From Oribacterium sp. KHPX15 (GTDB taxonomy: Bacteria; Bacillota; Clostridia; Lachnospirales; Lachnospiraceae), in contig NZ_FNRG01000006.1 in the NCBI RefSeq assembly GCF_900107835.1, positions 1 to 64,000 on the forward strand: a DNA stretch of 64,000 nucleotides. The letters are read 5' to 3'. Position 1 is the first letter of the stretch, and the number at the start of each line of letters is the position of its first letter. The position numbers and the translations under genes are program-made. Positions 1-8,290 of this stretch are shown here, piece by piece. The notes below the pieces were generated by a model, which did no database searches, had not been told where the DNA came from, and saw only the letters and a list, made by a program, of their open reading frames with translations.

Positions 1-79
1 TGTAAACGGCAAGTAAAAACCAGCAATTTTCGGCATTTAATTTCCAGCAGTTTTCGGCAGTGAAAAACCAGCAGTTTTT
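1..79. repeat. IS21 left end with three related repeats
   Basis: Three copies of a CCAGCA(A/G)TTTT-type unit, two of them followed by CGGCA, lie at 20-35, 44-60 and 68-79. IS21 elements are known to carry several repeats at each end as transposase binding sites. The outer TGTAAA starts at base 1. Confidence 0.8.
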
Positions 80-175
80 GTGGGAACCATCCCAAAATCA
101 GCTTTTTCATCTGATGACAGGGCTGCAAAGGTGGGATGGCTGGTATCATCCCACCTATTAGGAAATCAATCCGTG

Positions 176-367
176 TTACTCGTAGCTATAGAGTTGTTCC
201 GAGACTTTATCATAATCATTCATAAGATCTTCGTTTTCTTTTGTGAGTTCATGGATCTTTTCAAGATAAAGCCACGTGCTTTCAACTACGTCATTGTATT
301 TATCGAGGAGCTCCTCTTTACTGATCTTGTCCAGATCTTCCTTTTTTATCATTTCATACTGTTTCAT
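176..367 (-). CDS. Small IS21 accessory protein, unknown function
   Basis: A 63-residue, charged, probably coiled-coil protein (many Lys and Glu, heptad-like pattern to the C-terminus). It overlaps the end of istB by 14 nt. I place the start at 367 because AAAGGA lies about 9 nt upstream; a further in-frame ATG at 388 has no better site. It lies inside the IS ends and is probably a passenger or accessory ORF. No function can be assigned. Confidence 0.5.
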   Translation of the reverse strand: MKQYEMIKKEDLDKISKEELLDKYNDVVESTWLYLEKIHELTKENEDLMNDYDKVSEQLYSYE

Positions 368-1148
368 CACTAGTATCCTTTCCATCATTTAAGAATGATT
401 TGCGGTTTTCCAATCTATAACTCTTTCCGGATATCTTAATCCTATCGCAGCGGTACGAAAGTCTGTCCAGTATTGCAGTAGCAAGTGCGGGATCATTTAA
501 AAACTCGGCCCATTCCTCAAACCCTTTATTAGTGGTGATTACTATAGCTGTCTGTTCCTGAAGCTCAGATATCAATTGAAAGAACAGATTACCTTCGGTA
601 GGGTTGATCGGCAGATAACCTACTTCATCAATGATTAGAAGATTAGACTTCCGTATACGGTTCATTTTGGCACGACTGCGGCGGTCTATCTCCTCTGTTC
701 TAAGACATTGAACCAGGGACTGCATTGTTGAATAGCTTACCTTATAGCCCTCTTCACAGGCATGGTATCCCAGCCCTATAGCCAGATGTGTCTTGCCCAC
801 TCCTGGCGGTCCGGAAAGGATCAGATTGTATAATCCATCTATCCATGTAAGTTCTGACAGTTGCTTGAACTGTTTCTTGGAAATAGCCCTGCAGAAATTC
901 AAATCGAAATCCTTCAGGTACTTTGGATATGGGAATCCGGCATCTTTTACACGTCGCGCCTGAGCCTTGTCATGGCGGTATTTCAATTCTCCGGTAAAAA
1001 TGTTTGCAATGAAATCAGTATAAGTTTGTTCCTCCTGTTCTGCCTTATGTATCAGGGTTTCTATGCTGTCTTTTGTATTGTATAGCGACAGCGAAATCGC
1101 TTGCTCTTTTAGTTCTGTTAACTTATCCATTGACAGCACTCCTTTCAT
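354..1148 (-). CDS. istB: IS21-family helper ATPase IstB
   Basis: A 264-residue AAA+ ATPase that assembles on DNA and activates the IstA transposase and target choice in IS21 elements. It is related to DnaC and DnaA. The Walker A motif GPPGVGKTH is near residue 112 and the Walker B stretch LLIIDEVGYL near 172. Length is normal for the family (about 250-265). Its start overlaps the end of istA by 26 nt, the usual translationally coupled IS21 arrangement. No truncation or frameshift is visible. Confidence 0.93.
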   Translation of the reverse strand: MKGVLSMDKLTELKEQAISLSLYNTKDSIETLIHKAEQEEQTYTDFIANIFTGELKYRHDKAQARRVKDAGFPYPKYLKDFDLNFCRAISKKQFKQLSELTWIDGLYNLILSGPPGVGKTHLAIGLGYHACEEGYKVSYSTMQSLVQCLRTEEIDRRSRAKMNRIRKSNLLIIDEVGYLPINPTEGNLFFQLISELQEQTAIVITTNKGFEEWAEFLNDPALATAILDRLSYRCDRIKISGKSYRLENRKSFLNDGKDTSDETV

Positions 1149-2727
1149 TCATCGCATTCTCGTATGCACTCAAAGACCGGATATCCGGTTTGTCTACACG
1201 ATATTTTTCAGGAAGAGAAGTACTGTCACGTTTTTTGATGTTCTTTTCTTCAATAGTTGCCTGTGTAAGATATATGATGCTCGATTTCAGATCTCCTGCA
1301 GAATACAATTCCTTCTCACTGCAGTATTCAACGCCCTTTAAGATGTCATCACGGTTCCATTCCTCAAAAAGCTTTTTTATGACACCAAGCTGATCCCTGT
1401 AATAGCGAGGTTTTTCTTGATGTATATGTTCAAGAAAAGGTCCGACCAGCTCATCGTTATTAAAGAGTTCCCTAAGCAACTTCTCCTGTTCTTCAACGGA
1501 CTTTGTCTTGTCTCTTTCTGAACGTTCTGAGTGACCTATCAGTTTTCCTTTTTCGTGACAAAGCGGGTGTGTTGCATATATCTCACCAGTTATGGAATCA
1601 GTTATTGATACTTCGTCGGTTTCTTCGTTGATTTTCATATAGACGCGCACACCCTTGTGGTATGTCCCCACCGGAACACGATACCTGTTGCTTTTATAAA
1701 GAACAAGATTGTCTTTACGGACGGCATAGTCTATACTGTTTTCATTAGCGATAGCAAAGCTATACTCAGAGACCGGAACCAAGTATTCCTTTTCGAGGGC
1801 GAATACTTCATCCGGTCTTTTGTGTGTTGTGCCATGTACGTCATGATTAGCGGTGCGTCTGAGCCATGCTAAACATGCCTCATTAAAGCTCTCTATATCT
1901 GTGAACATACGGTGATCCGCAAAGTTGTACTTGGCGAATTTGACCACGTTTTCTACCGGACCTTTGGATTCAGGATCAGCACCATGACATAGAAATATAT
2001 CAAATCCTACTTCCTGAAGATAACTTTGGAACCCGGCGGTATATATGATATCGCCATGGTTTTCACTTACAGCCAACACCTTATCCTGATCATATACGAT
2101 CTGATGCGGACGGCCTCCAAAATAATCAAAAGCCTTGATGTGAGCCATTATGAAAGTTGTTGTGGTAAACGGTCTTTCCTGCCACATAACAAATTTGTAG
2201 CGGGAATGTGCAAGTACCATGGCAAAGCAGTAAACCTTCTTCTGTCTGCCGGATTTCGTGGGCACATATATCTCACCCATATCCACTTGTCCTTGAGCGC
2301 CTGGATCTCGCTCATCAACTGCTTCATATTGTCTTTCAGTTTCCGGTTTCTTTATGTCGTATTCTTCCCGGATGCTTTTCACGTAGTTCTGAAATGAACG
2401 TTTCTGAAAGTCCAGTGTTTCTAAGGGACTTCGTTCCTTGCACCAGTCATAAATTTGGGCAGCCGTCATATCCGGAAACTCCGTCAGCCATTCAACAATA
2501 AGTTCTTTGTATACGTCCGGCTTTCTAACCCTGTGTTTTTTCTTTGTCTCTTCATATCCATCGGGGGACATATCCCAATACTTTGAGACTGTCTCTCTGT
2601 TGAGCTTCAGTTTCCTGGCAACCTTTGATTTCCTGAAGCCTTTGCGTTTGAGTGTTTGAATCTCGGCATATTTCATCCAATCAATCATCCTTTCTTCACC
2701 TCCTAGCATGCAATTATAGACATGCAT
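1123..2727 (-). CDS. istA: IS21-family transposase IstA
   Basis: A 534-residue DDE transposase that cuts and joins the element ends. The N-terminal part is a helix-turn-helix region (residues about 18-60, with a KVARKLKLNRETVSKY recognition-like segment). The integrase catalytic core follows with the three acidic residues in GQVDMGEI (about 145), VYDQDKV (about 212) and GPVENVV (about 259). The C-terminal beta-rich Mu-like domain contains the VPVGTYHKGVRVY stretch. Length is typical. It lies just inside the right terminal repeats and drives istB. Confidence 0.94.
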   Translation of the reverse strand: MHVYNCMLGGEERMIDWMKYAEIQTLKRKGFRKSKVARKLKLNRETVSKYWDMSPDGYEETKKKHRVRKPDVYKELIVEWLTEFPDMTAAQIYDWCKERSPLETLDFQKRSFQNYVKSIREEYDIKKPETERQYEAVDERDPGAQGQVDMGEIYVPTKSGRQKKVYCFAMVLAHSRYKFVMWQERPFTTTTFIMAHIKAFDYFGGRPHQIVYDQDKVLAVSENHGDIIYTAGFQSYLQEVGFDIFLCHGADPESKGPVENVVKFAKYNFADHRMFTDIESFNEACLAWLRRTANHDVHGTTHKRPDEVFALEKEYLVPVSEYSFAIANENSIDYAVRKDNLVLYKSNRYRVPVGTYHKGVRVYMKINEETDEVSITDSITGEIYATHPLCHEKGKLIGHSERSERDKTKSVEEQEKLLRELFNNDELVGPFLEHIHQEKPRYYRDQLGVIKKLFEEWNRDDILKGVEYCSEKELYSAGDLKSSIIYLTQATIEEKNIKKRDSTSLPEKYRVDKPDIRSLSAYENAMNERSAVNG

Positions 2728-2763
2728 AGGAGAAATTCATATGATTACCGGAATTCCATTCTC

Positions 2764-2816
2764 AAACTGCTGGTTTTTCACTGCCGAAAAATGATGGTTT
2801 TATAATACCATTTACA
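2764..2816. repeat. IS21 right end, inverted copy of the left-end repeats
   Basis: In reverse complement it starts TGTAAATGG and carries two CCA(T/G)CA-type units, the inner one identical to bases 51-77 of the left end. The TAA of this terminus is the stop codon of the SLOG-like gene reading in from 3897. Confidence 0.8.
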
Positions 2817-3897
2817 CCTCAAACCAGCACAGCTCTCCACGATAGAAATAATAATCATATCTTACACATTTCCATAAAGGATCATTTCGATTCCACATTT
2901 CCACGCGATAGCATACTTCTTCCGCAACCACATTCACTTTGTCATTTTTTATATATTCCAGAATATCCTTTACTCTGAAGAACATCCCAACCGGAAAACT
3001 TACGTATCTCATCTCCTCCAGGTCATACCATTCTTCAAAAAGATAATATGAACCGGTAAAGATTGCTCCTGCAGGGCCATGAAAAGTATACCAGGCATCA
3101 TAGAGTTCCCAATAACGGTTTCTAAGAACAGTCCAATCAGATAATTCATCCTCATAGTAAATCAATTTGCGAATATCCATCTTTATTTCCTGAATACTTT
3201 TTCCTTCCGAAATGTCTTTCGATAAAACCTTAAAGACATCATAATCCATATTCCGCATTGTCATCATATGACCTAACTGATTTCTTTTTTGATACAAGGA
3301 AATAGGTGCTTCACAAATGATGTCGATTAATTTTCTCGTAGAAATAGAGTTCTTAGAAATACTATAATCTATAATATCCGATGAAAATCCGCAGACTAGC
3401 AAGATCTCACGCACAATAGAATCCACATTTTTCGGCTGTTCACCGGCAAAGGGTATCAAATCATCCGGTGATATAATTTCTATCCATCGATTTTCTTTAG
3501 GCAGAAACACACTGCAGGGTTTTCGGGCTGCTAACATGTACGCCATAAAATAGAATGTCCAACATGTATCGTCCCATATATCTCGGATGATAATTCCTCG
3601 GTCAGATTCTTCGCACATCCTAAATGCACGTTCCACCCAAATCTGACCGCCCCTTTTATCTTTTGTATTCACATTTCGAATCGTCCAGTCTAAATAATTA
3701 TAACGAAAGGTCGTTCCAACACGATATACTGCGGCCTTTTTATAGTTATGACCTTTCAGATACTTCTGTATTTCCCTATCAGTTCTTGAAGATTCCCCTA
3801 TCAAAAAATCATTTTCCTGTTCCATAAGGCGGTCCAATGTTTCTAGAAAATGTTCCGGAAGTTCTGGTTTACATCCACCAACAACAAAAACACCCAT
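2812..3897 (-). CDS. SLOG-like nucleotide-binding protein, 3' end cut by the IS
   Basis: A 361-residue protein. The N-terminal 60 residues (VFVVGGCKPEL, then FLIGESSRTDREIQKYL) resemble the Rossmann-like SLOG domain of short proteins that bind or process nucleotides. The rest is not recognised. The last sense codons read GAG GTG and the TAA stop is the first bases of the IS21 end, so the native C-terminus has probably been lost and would continue left of base 1. It follows the 549-residue gene with a 21-nt gap and probably shares its promoter at 5618. The SLOG assignment is moderately sure, the truncation likely. Confidence 0.6.
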   Translation of the reverse strand: MGVFVVGGCKPELPEHFLETLDRLMEQENDFLIGESSRTDREIQKYLKGHNYKKAAVYRVGTTFRYNYLDWTIRNVNTKDKRGGQIWVERAFRMCEESDRGIIIRDIWDDTCWTFYFMAYMLAARKPCSVFLPKENRWIEIISPDDLIPFAGEQPKNVDSIVREILLVCGFSSDIIDYSISKNSISTRKLIDIICEAPISLYQKRNQLGHMMTMRNMDYDVFKVLSKDISEGKSIQEIKMDIRKLIYYEDELSDWTVLRNRYWELYDAWYTFHGPAGAIFTGSYYLFEEWYDLEEMRYVSFPVGMFFRVKDILEYIKNDKVNVVAEEVCYRVEMWNRNDPLWKCVRYDYYFYRGELCWFEV

Positions 3898-3918
3898 TTA
3901 TATGCTCCTTATTAATAA

Positions 3919-5568
3919 CTACTCAAGAGATTCTATTCTCACACAAGTATCTATCTCTATAATGCCTACAATACGATTGTCTGTTTCTGAATCCATAAGG
4001 GAGGCTGTAATATGCCATTCCAGTTCATCTTCACCGGTTCCATATCCTTCGTCCAATATAGTTAATTTATCATTGAGCATTTTATGCCTGATGCCATCAA
4101 CAAATTCATCATATTCTTTCTGCGCATTTGGTGCCATTTCCGGGTTACCTGCTGCATTTATCTTATAGCGAGATTTATCCAAAACCACTATATAACGATA
4201 TAATTTACCTTTATCAACATATGCCTGTTCGGAATTAACCTTTTCATTTCCCTTAATCTGATTAATAGCTATATCATAGTTTCTCTCAAGTATTTTAAAT
4301 TTTGTCTTCTCATCCTTCTCTATAACATCATTTGTGTTGATGTCTTTATTTCCTTTATACCTATATACTTTAGTTTCAGGAACCTTGTTAACTGTTCTGT
4401 CCGCCGCTTCCTTAATATCTTCAAATAACGCATCCATGCAATATTTAACGTTTTCTATGTTGTCTTTTCTTTCAAAATATTCTAACTTCAACACGTCTTC
4501 TCCCTTATAAGTACATCTACGAATGGCTTCTGAAAGATCGTCGATTTCATAGCAAACATTATCAGCATTAATTTCAATATATTCGCCCCTACATGTACTC
4601 ACAGAAATAGCACCATGATGCTCCCAACGACCTTCTATTTCTATTTCAATTTCTAATACGCCTTTTTTTAAGTTTTCATCATCGTCGTAATCGTACATAT
4701 TAACAATTGCTTCATGTAAACCTTTTGCAATTTTTTGTGAAGCTTCAAATTCCCACGGTTTACAACCTTCAATACCCTTATTTTCCTTATGTCGAATGGC
4801 CCCTATTTTCTCTATAAGTACCAAATCTTTGCGATATACCATTTCCTTTGTAATACGCGGAATAAGTAACTCTAACGTATCCTGTAAGATATCCTTAAAG
4901 CCCTCATAATCGAAATATTTTTTATCAATCTGCTCATATAAAAAGGCCCAATATAGCTCTAATTCATCACGCTGCTCCTCTTCATTTTCATAAGTTACAC
5001 TTTCTCTAACAGGAGCTGTTTCCTGATCATAACAGCCAATCATAACTATATTATCTTCCTCTTTTGCGCTTATCCCACATATTATTCTCTCCAGTGCATC
5101 TTCACATCCTGAAAATACATTATAGAAATTTCCATTCCCTATTAGAATGATGTTCGAACGTCTTGAAGCAAAATGGAGTAATGTTTTTATCAATTCCCGC
5201 ATTATTTGGGGACTGTCAGATAATATCTCAATATCTTCCACAATAAGTGTGATCCATCCACATGAAGGAGGAATATCCATTATGATATCCTTCAATAAAG
5301 TTTCACTATTTGGATTATGAAAATATAACTCATCTATTTTAAAAAAATACTTTTGCATATTGTGATAAAAATTTTCAGCAGAATAAAAAGAAATATACTC
5401 TTCGCCTTCTACATCTTCATTTGTTATCTCATTCATCAACTTTCTGATTGTCGCATTTGTGAGTACACGGTCATGACTGTTTACATATAGCATATACTGA
5501 TTATTCGGTCTGTTCCCGTCACACCAACTCTTTAATTTGTCTAACATTGATTTATCTATATAAGACAT
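3919..5568 (-). CDS. Protein with a degenerate DnaA/AAA-like N-terminal domain
   Basis: A 549-residue protein of unknown function. Residues about 20-190 follow the DnaA/AAA pattern: EYISFYSAENFYHNMQ matches the DnaA beta2-helix region, and WITLIVEDIEILSDS matches the Walker B strand, followed by a sensor-1-like IILIGNGN. No GxxGxGK Walker A motif precedes it, so ATP hydrolysis is doubtful. The middle (about 270-400) is acidic, with alternating beta-like segments. The C-terminal 100 residues contain a VDKGKLYRYIVVLDKSRYKI strand region. It has a clear RBS (GGAGGA) and its own palindrome-type promoter at 5618-5653. Confidence 0.5.
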   Translation of the reverse strand: MSYIDKSMLDKLKSWCDGNRPNNQYMLYVNSHDRVLTNATIRKLMNEITNEDVEGEEYISFYSAENFYHNMQKYFFKIDELYFHNPNSETLLKDIIMDIPPSCGWITLIVEDIEILSDSPQIMRELIKTLLHFASRRSNIILIGNGNFYNVFSGCEDALERIICGISAKEEDNIVMIGCYDQETAPVRESVTYENEEEQRDELELYWAFLYEQIDKKYFDYEGFKDILQDTLELLIPRITKEMVYRKDLVLIEKIGAIRHKENKGIEGCKPWEFEASQKIAKGLHEAIVNMYDYDDDENLKKGVLEIEIEIEGRWEHHGAISVSTCRGEYIEINADNVCYEIDDLSEAIRRCTYKGEDVLKLEYFERKDNIENVKYCMDALFEDIKEAADRTVNKVPETKVYRYKGNKDINTNDVIEKDEKTKFKILERNYDIAINQIKGNEKVNSEQAYVDKGKLYRYIVVLDKSRYKINAAGNPEMAPNAQKEYDEFVDGIRHKMLNDKLTILDEGYGTGEDELEWHITASLMDSETDNRIVGIIEIDTCVRIESLE

Positions 5569-5617
5569 AGAATCCTCCTTCTGAACCTCTTATTAAATTA
5601 TGTTCCTCTATGTTTAG

Positions 5618-5653
5618 AGTATAAAAATAAGGATGTGCACATTATTGCACATC
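5618..5653 (-). promoter_or_regulatory. Regulon promoter A: palindrome plus -10 box
   Basis: GATGTGC (5632-5638), 8 nt, GCACATC (5647-5653). Read on the minus strand, 8 nt separate the palindrome from a TATACT -10 box (5618-5623). The palindrome covers the -35 position and no good -35 hexamer is present. It serves the 549-residue gene starting at 5568. Confidence 0.75.
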
Positions 5654-5697
5654 CCATTGGTGATTTTCTTGATTATTAATTTCGACTTCATCAGCGT

Positions 5698-6108
5698 CTA
5701 CCACCAGAGATCATAAAAATTATTCCTGATGAATTCAAACGCCTCATCTCGATTTTTTATTTGTTCCTCAGTGGGAACCCTGTAACTATAACCTCCTGTA
5801 GCTGCAAATTGCTCTGCAGCTTTCTTGATTGCTGATTTCCATGCAATATATTCTTCATTGCTCTCATCCTTTGAGATACTCTGCGGATTTAACCCCTTTT
5901 GAATCTTATTATCTATAGAACCAAATCCATCGGGATAAGATAATGTTTTGTCGCTTAATTCCATAAGCATACGAGAGAACGTTTCTGCAAACCAGGTATT
6001 TAACTCCCAAATATCCTTATCACAATATCCTTTTATCCCTCGCTGAAAAAACCAGTAAATTTCATTCTTTACTTTGTCAAAATTGTTAAATTGCCCAAAG
6101 AGAGTCAT
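5698..6108 (-). CDS. Conserved-looking small protein, unknown function
   Basis: A 136-residue soluble protein rich in aromatic residues, with the segment RGIKGYCDKDIWELNTWFAE near residue 24 and a C-terminal FIRNNFYDLWW. This segment is reminiscent of short phage and mobile-element proteins with an RGYSD-DVW-like motif, but I cannot name a family. GGAGGT lies a few bases before the ATG. It follows the SLOG/DUF1273 gene by 49 nt and is probably expressed from promoter B. Confidence 0.55.
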   Translation of the reverse strand: MTLFGQFNNFDKVKNEIYWFFQRGIKGYCDKDIWELNTWFAETFSRMLMELSDKTLSYPDGFGSIDNKIQKGLNPQSISKDESNEEYIAWKSAIKKAAEQFAATGGYSYRVPTEEQIKNRDEAFEFIRNNFYDLWW

Positions 6109-6157
6109 AATCTAACCTCCGCTTTAAACTTACATCCTATCAAAATCTGAATATCAC

Positions 6158-6664
6158 CTAAAAATTCACCTTACTTTCATCTATCAGAACGATTTCTTTC
6201 CCATGTTTCTTCGCATATTTTATTGTTTCTTTTGTTCCACCAGGAGCTCCTGTAAAAACCCCAACCAGCCTCTTGGAATTATCTACCAAATATTCATTGC
6301 GTTTAAAAAACGCAATACGACTTGGTCTGTCACACACGTAGGTTATACCATTTGCTGCCCTAAGTACGGCATTATATCGATTCTGCCAATCTTTCTCCCA
6401 CCGTGATTCCATTCCCCGAAACGCAGATGCAGCAAAAAGCTTTAGATTTTTATCCTTTATTTCCTGACGGAGCCTAATGACAATTTCTGCAGCCCAAAGG
6501 TCAACGCCTCTCTGCATGCCAGATATAAAATCTGTATAACCCTCTTCCACAGCATTTCTTATCTGATTTTCTAACCATTCTTGTACTGTAGACTCGGGCA
6601 TATCAAGTCTCTCAGGTCTATGTCCGGTAAACGATACAGCATGATTCATATCAATCTTTTCCAT
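6158..6664 (-). CDS. SLOG-family protein (DUF1273/YpsA-like)
   Basis: A 168-residue Rossmann-like protein of the SLOG superfamily, a fold used for binding or processing nucleotides and nucleotide signals. Family features are SFTGHRPERL at the N-terminus, GMQRGVDLWAAE in the middle and the C-terminal LVGVFTGAPGGTKETIKYA helix-strand unit. I place the start at 6664: AAAGGA is 7 nt upstream, whereas the longer frame to 6754 would translate through the promoter palindrome. It is the first gene after promoter B and is followed by the 136-residue gene. The ligand is unknown. Confidence 0.8.
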   Translation of the reverse strand: MEKIDMNHAVSFTGHRPERLDMPESTVQEWLENQIRNAVEEGYTDFISGMQRGVDLWAAEIVIRLRQEIKDKNLKLFAASAFRGMESRWEKDWQNRYNAVLRAANGITYVCDRPSRIAFFKRNEYLVDNSKRLVGVFTGAPGGTKETIKYAKKHGKEIVLIDESKVNF

Positions 6665-6706
6665 ATATTTTGTCCTTTCAAACATTATTATTGTTTCTGT
6701 ATGGAT

Positions 6707-6742
6707 ATTATATAAAAAGAGATGTGCATATATTCGCACATC
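6707..6742 (-). promoter_or_regulatory. Regulon promoter B: palindrome plus -10 box
   Basis: GATGTGC (6721-6727), 8 nt, GCACATC (6736-6742), then 8 nt to a perfect TATAAT (6707-6712 on the minus strand). The leader that follows is closely similar to that of promoter C. It drives the SLOG gene at 6664. Confidence 0.78.
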
Positions 6743-6780
6743 TCTTTTCAACATTCTGTTTACATATTAATTGTTATCTT

Positions 6781-8052
6781 TTAAGCACTCTTCCGTAATT
6801 TCGACAACTGTTCCAGATCCTTGTATGAAATTGTCTTCTTTGCATACAAATCTTCAATGACAGCATCTAATAACTCCCTATTCTTGATAAGAAGCTGCTT
6901 AGTTTTTTTATAGTAACGAGACACCTCCAATCCTGTTGCACGGTCTAAGTTTGAATAAACAGTTTCTGCAGTTTCATTACCATGACACCACGAATCAAAA
7001 TCATACGCGGTATGATCATCAAGTAAACATCTAACCTGATCATATACATTATGCATGTCACCGTTTGCACCTGTATCAATTTCGCCTGTAACCACTTCCA
7101 CTGAAGCCTTTCCACCTAAAGAGATCATAATTCGATTTTCTAATCCTTCAAATTTATAATTTTCTTCTTCATTTGGCCTATATGTAGTTAAACCTCCCGC
7201 ACTTGAATGTTTGTTGCAGTTTATAGAAGAAAAATCAACAAATCCGGGATATAGTAATTCTGAAATCACAACATGTCCTGCTTCATGAATAGCGATTCTT
7301 CTTAGCTTTGCTTCAGGGATGGTTTTATCTGTAGATTTCATTCCATAAAATGTCCTAAGGCAAGACTGTATTAAATCATCCTGACTAATAAGCTCGCGGC
7401 CTTCAAATCCTGCATGCAACCCTGCATCGTTAACCACCTTTTCAAGACTTGCACAGGAATACCCTCTTGCAAACCTCGCTAATTCCATAGTATCAACATC
7501 TCTCTCGACATGTTTGTTTTTTAAATAATATGAAAAGATCTTTTCCGAGTCTTCAGCGTTAGGTACATTCAAATTGAAAATCCAGTCAAATCTCCCACTT
7601 CTTGTAAGTGAACTGGGCAGGTATTGTATTTCGTTTGTAGTAGCTATAACAAAGACATCTTTGTCCTTTACATCATCTATACATGATTGAATCGTAACAT
7701 ATTCATCAGCGTTACGATGATAAGAGTCCTCATTAGCAAACTTATCCATATCATCAAGAAGTATAATGGACGGTGCATTTCTCGCTGCCTCATTGAATGT
7801 CTCACGTATTAAATCAACAAACTCACCATCCGCTTTGTTTTTTCTGATCACAAAGCTTTTTCTTCCGCTTTCTGCAATAAATTCCTTTGCAATCAATGTT
7901 TTACCAATACCAGGAACTCCGTCTAATAAGATTCCTTTGGGAACTGTAACACCAAGTTTTCTGTATTTTTCAACATCAAGCATAGCATCCAGCGCCATAT
8001 TTAACTGTTCCTTTATAGCCTCAAAACCAATTACCTTTTCAAATCTTGCCAT
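6781..8052 (-). CDS. Soluble FtsH-like AAA+ ATPase with M41 zinc peptidase
   Basis: A 423-residue ATP-dependent protease-like protein. The AAA+ module has Walker A GVPGIGKT (45-52), Walker B IILLDDMDKF and an FDWIFNLNVP sensor region. The M41 peptidase follows, with the zinc motif HEAGH near residue 257 and a TGANGD segment matching the third zinc ligand of FtsH. FtsH has two N-terminal membrane helices and about 600 residues; this protein starts directly at the ATPase and has none, so it should be cytoplasmic. The RBS is AAGGAGG. It is expressed from promoter C, after a 31-codon ORF. Its substrate is unknown. Confidence 0.85.
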   Translation of the reverse strand: MARFEKVIGFEAIKEQLNMALDAMLDVEKYRKLGVTVPKGILLDGVPGIGKTLIAKEFIAESGRKSFVIRKNKADGEFVDLIRETFNEAARNAPSIILLDDMDKFANEDSYHRNADEYVTIQSCIDDVKDKDVFVIATTNEIQYLPSSLTRSGRFDWIFNLNVPNAEDSEKIFSYYLKNKHVERDVDTMELARFARGYSCASLEKVVNDAGLHAGFEGRELISQDDLIQSCLRTFYGMKSTDKTIPEAKLRRIAIHEAGHVVISELLYPGFVDFSSINCNKHSSAGGLTTYRPNEEENYKFEGLENRIMISLGGKASVEVVTGEIDTGANGDMHNVYDQVRCLLDDHTAYDFDSWCHGNETAETVYSNLDRATGLEVSRYYKKTKQLLIKNRELLDAVIEDLYAKKTISYKDLEQLSKLRKSA

Positions 8053-8083
8053 TTCGACATCCTCCTTCTTTTACATTGGATTA

Positions 8084-8179
8084 TCAATCAATATAGTTAC
8101 TTTTCTGTGATTTCTGACATACTTTAAGGTTGTTCTGTTTTCCAGAAACCCTCGAGTATTCACTGACCAGGTTTTTCAT
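8084..8179 (-). CDS. 31-codon leader ORF before the FtsH-like gene
   Basis: An ATG at 8179 preceded by GAAGGACA opens a 31-residue basic frame ending at 8084, 32 nt before the FtsH-like start. Its leader resembles that of the SLOG gene at 6664 (shared ATATCCATACAGAAACAA and TGAA-GGACA blocks), so the RBS may be a leftover of a duplicated promoter region. It could be a leader peptide, a decayed gene start or chance. Confidence 0.3.
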   Translation of the reverse strand: MKNLVSEYSRVSGKQNNLKVCQKSQKSNYID

Positions 8180-8220
8180 GAATTATGTCCTTCAGACATT
8201 ACTTTTGTTTCTGTATGGAT

Positions 8221-8256
8221 ATAATATAAAAAGGGATGTGCATATATTTGCATATC
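8221..8256 (-). promoter_or_regulatory. Regulon promoter C: palindrome plus -10 box
   Basis: GATGTGC (8235-8241), 8 nt, GCATATC (8250-8256, one mismatch), then 8 nt to TATTAT (8221-8226 on the minus strand). It drives the 31-codon ORF and the FtsH-like gene. Confidence 0.75.
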
Positions 8257-8290
8257 CCTCATACTGATTCTAAATATTGATATTTTGTAT

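Larger units (their letters stand above)
1..2816 (-). mobile_element. IS21-family insertion sequence (istA, istB, small accessory ORF)
   Basis: The element begins at base 1 with TGTAAA and ends at 2811-2816 with the complementary TTTACA. Between these lie overlapping istA and istB genes in the IS21 order, both on the minus strand. Each end carries a related terminal repeat, and a 27-nt inner segment (51-77 on the left, 2764-2790 inverted on the right) is identical in both ends. Base 1 appears to be the exact left terminus, so the left flank and any target duplication cannot be seen. Both transposase genes are open and full length, so the copy looks intact. Confidence 0.88.

Noticed and set aside
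1-79. Repeats at the left edge as the start of a CRISPR array
   Set aside because: The units are short and unevenly spaced, and an inverted copy is found at 2764-2816 at the other end of an IS21 element.
5631-5654. The GATGTGC palindromes as Rho-independent terminators (some are followed by T-rich sequence)
   Set aside because: In each case a -10 hexamer follows at the same 8-nt distance and a gene with an RBS starts downstream; several copies have no T-run, and the spacing holds on both strands. A promoter operator explains this better.
6665-6754. N-terminal extension of the SLOG gene to an ATG at 6754
   Set aside because: The extra 30 codons translate the promoter palindrome and -10 box; a good RBS lies before 6664.
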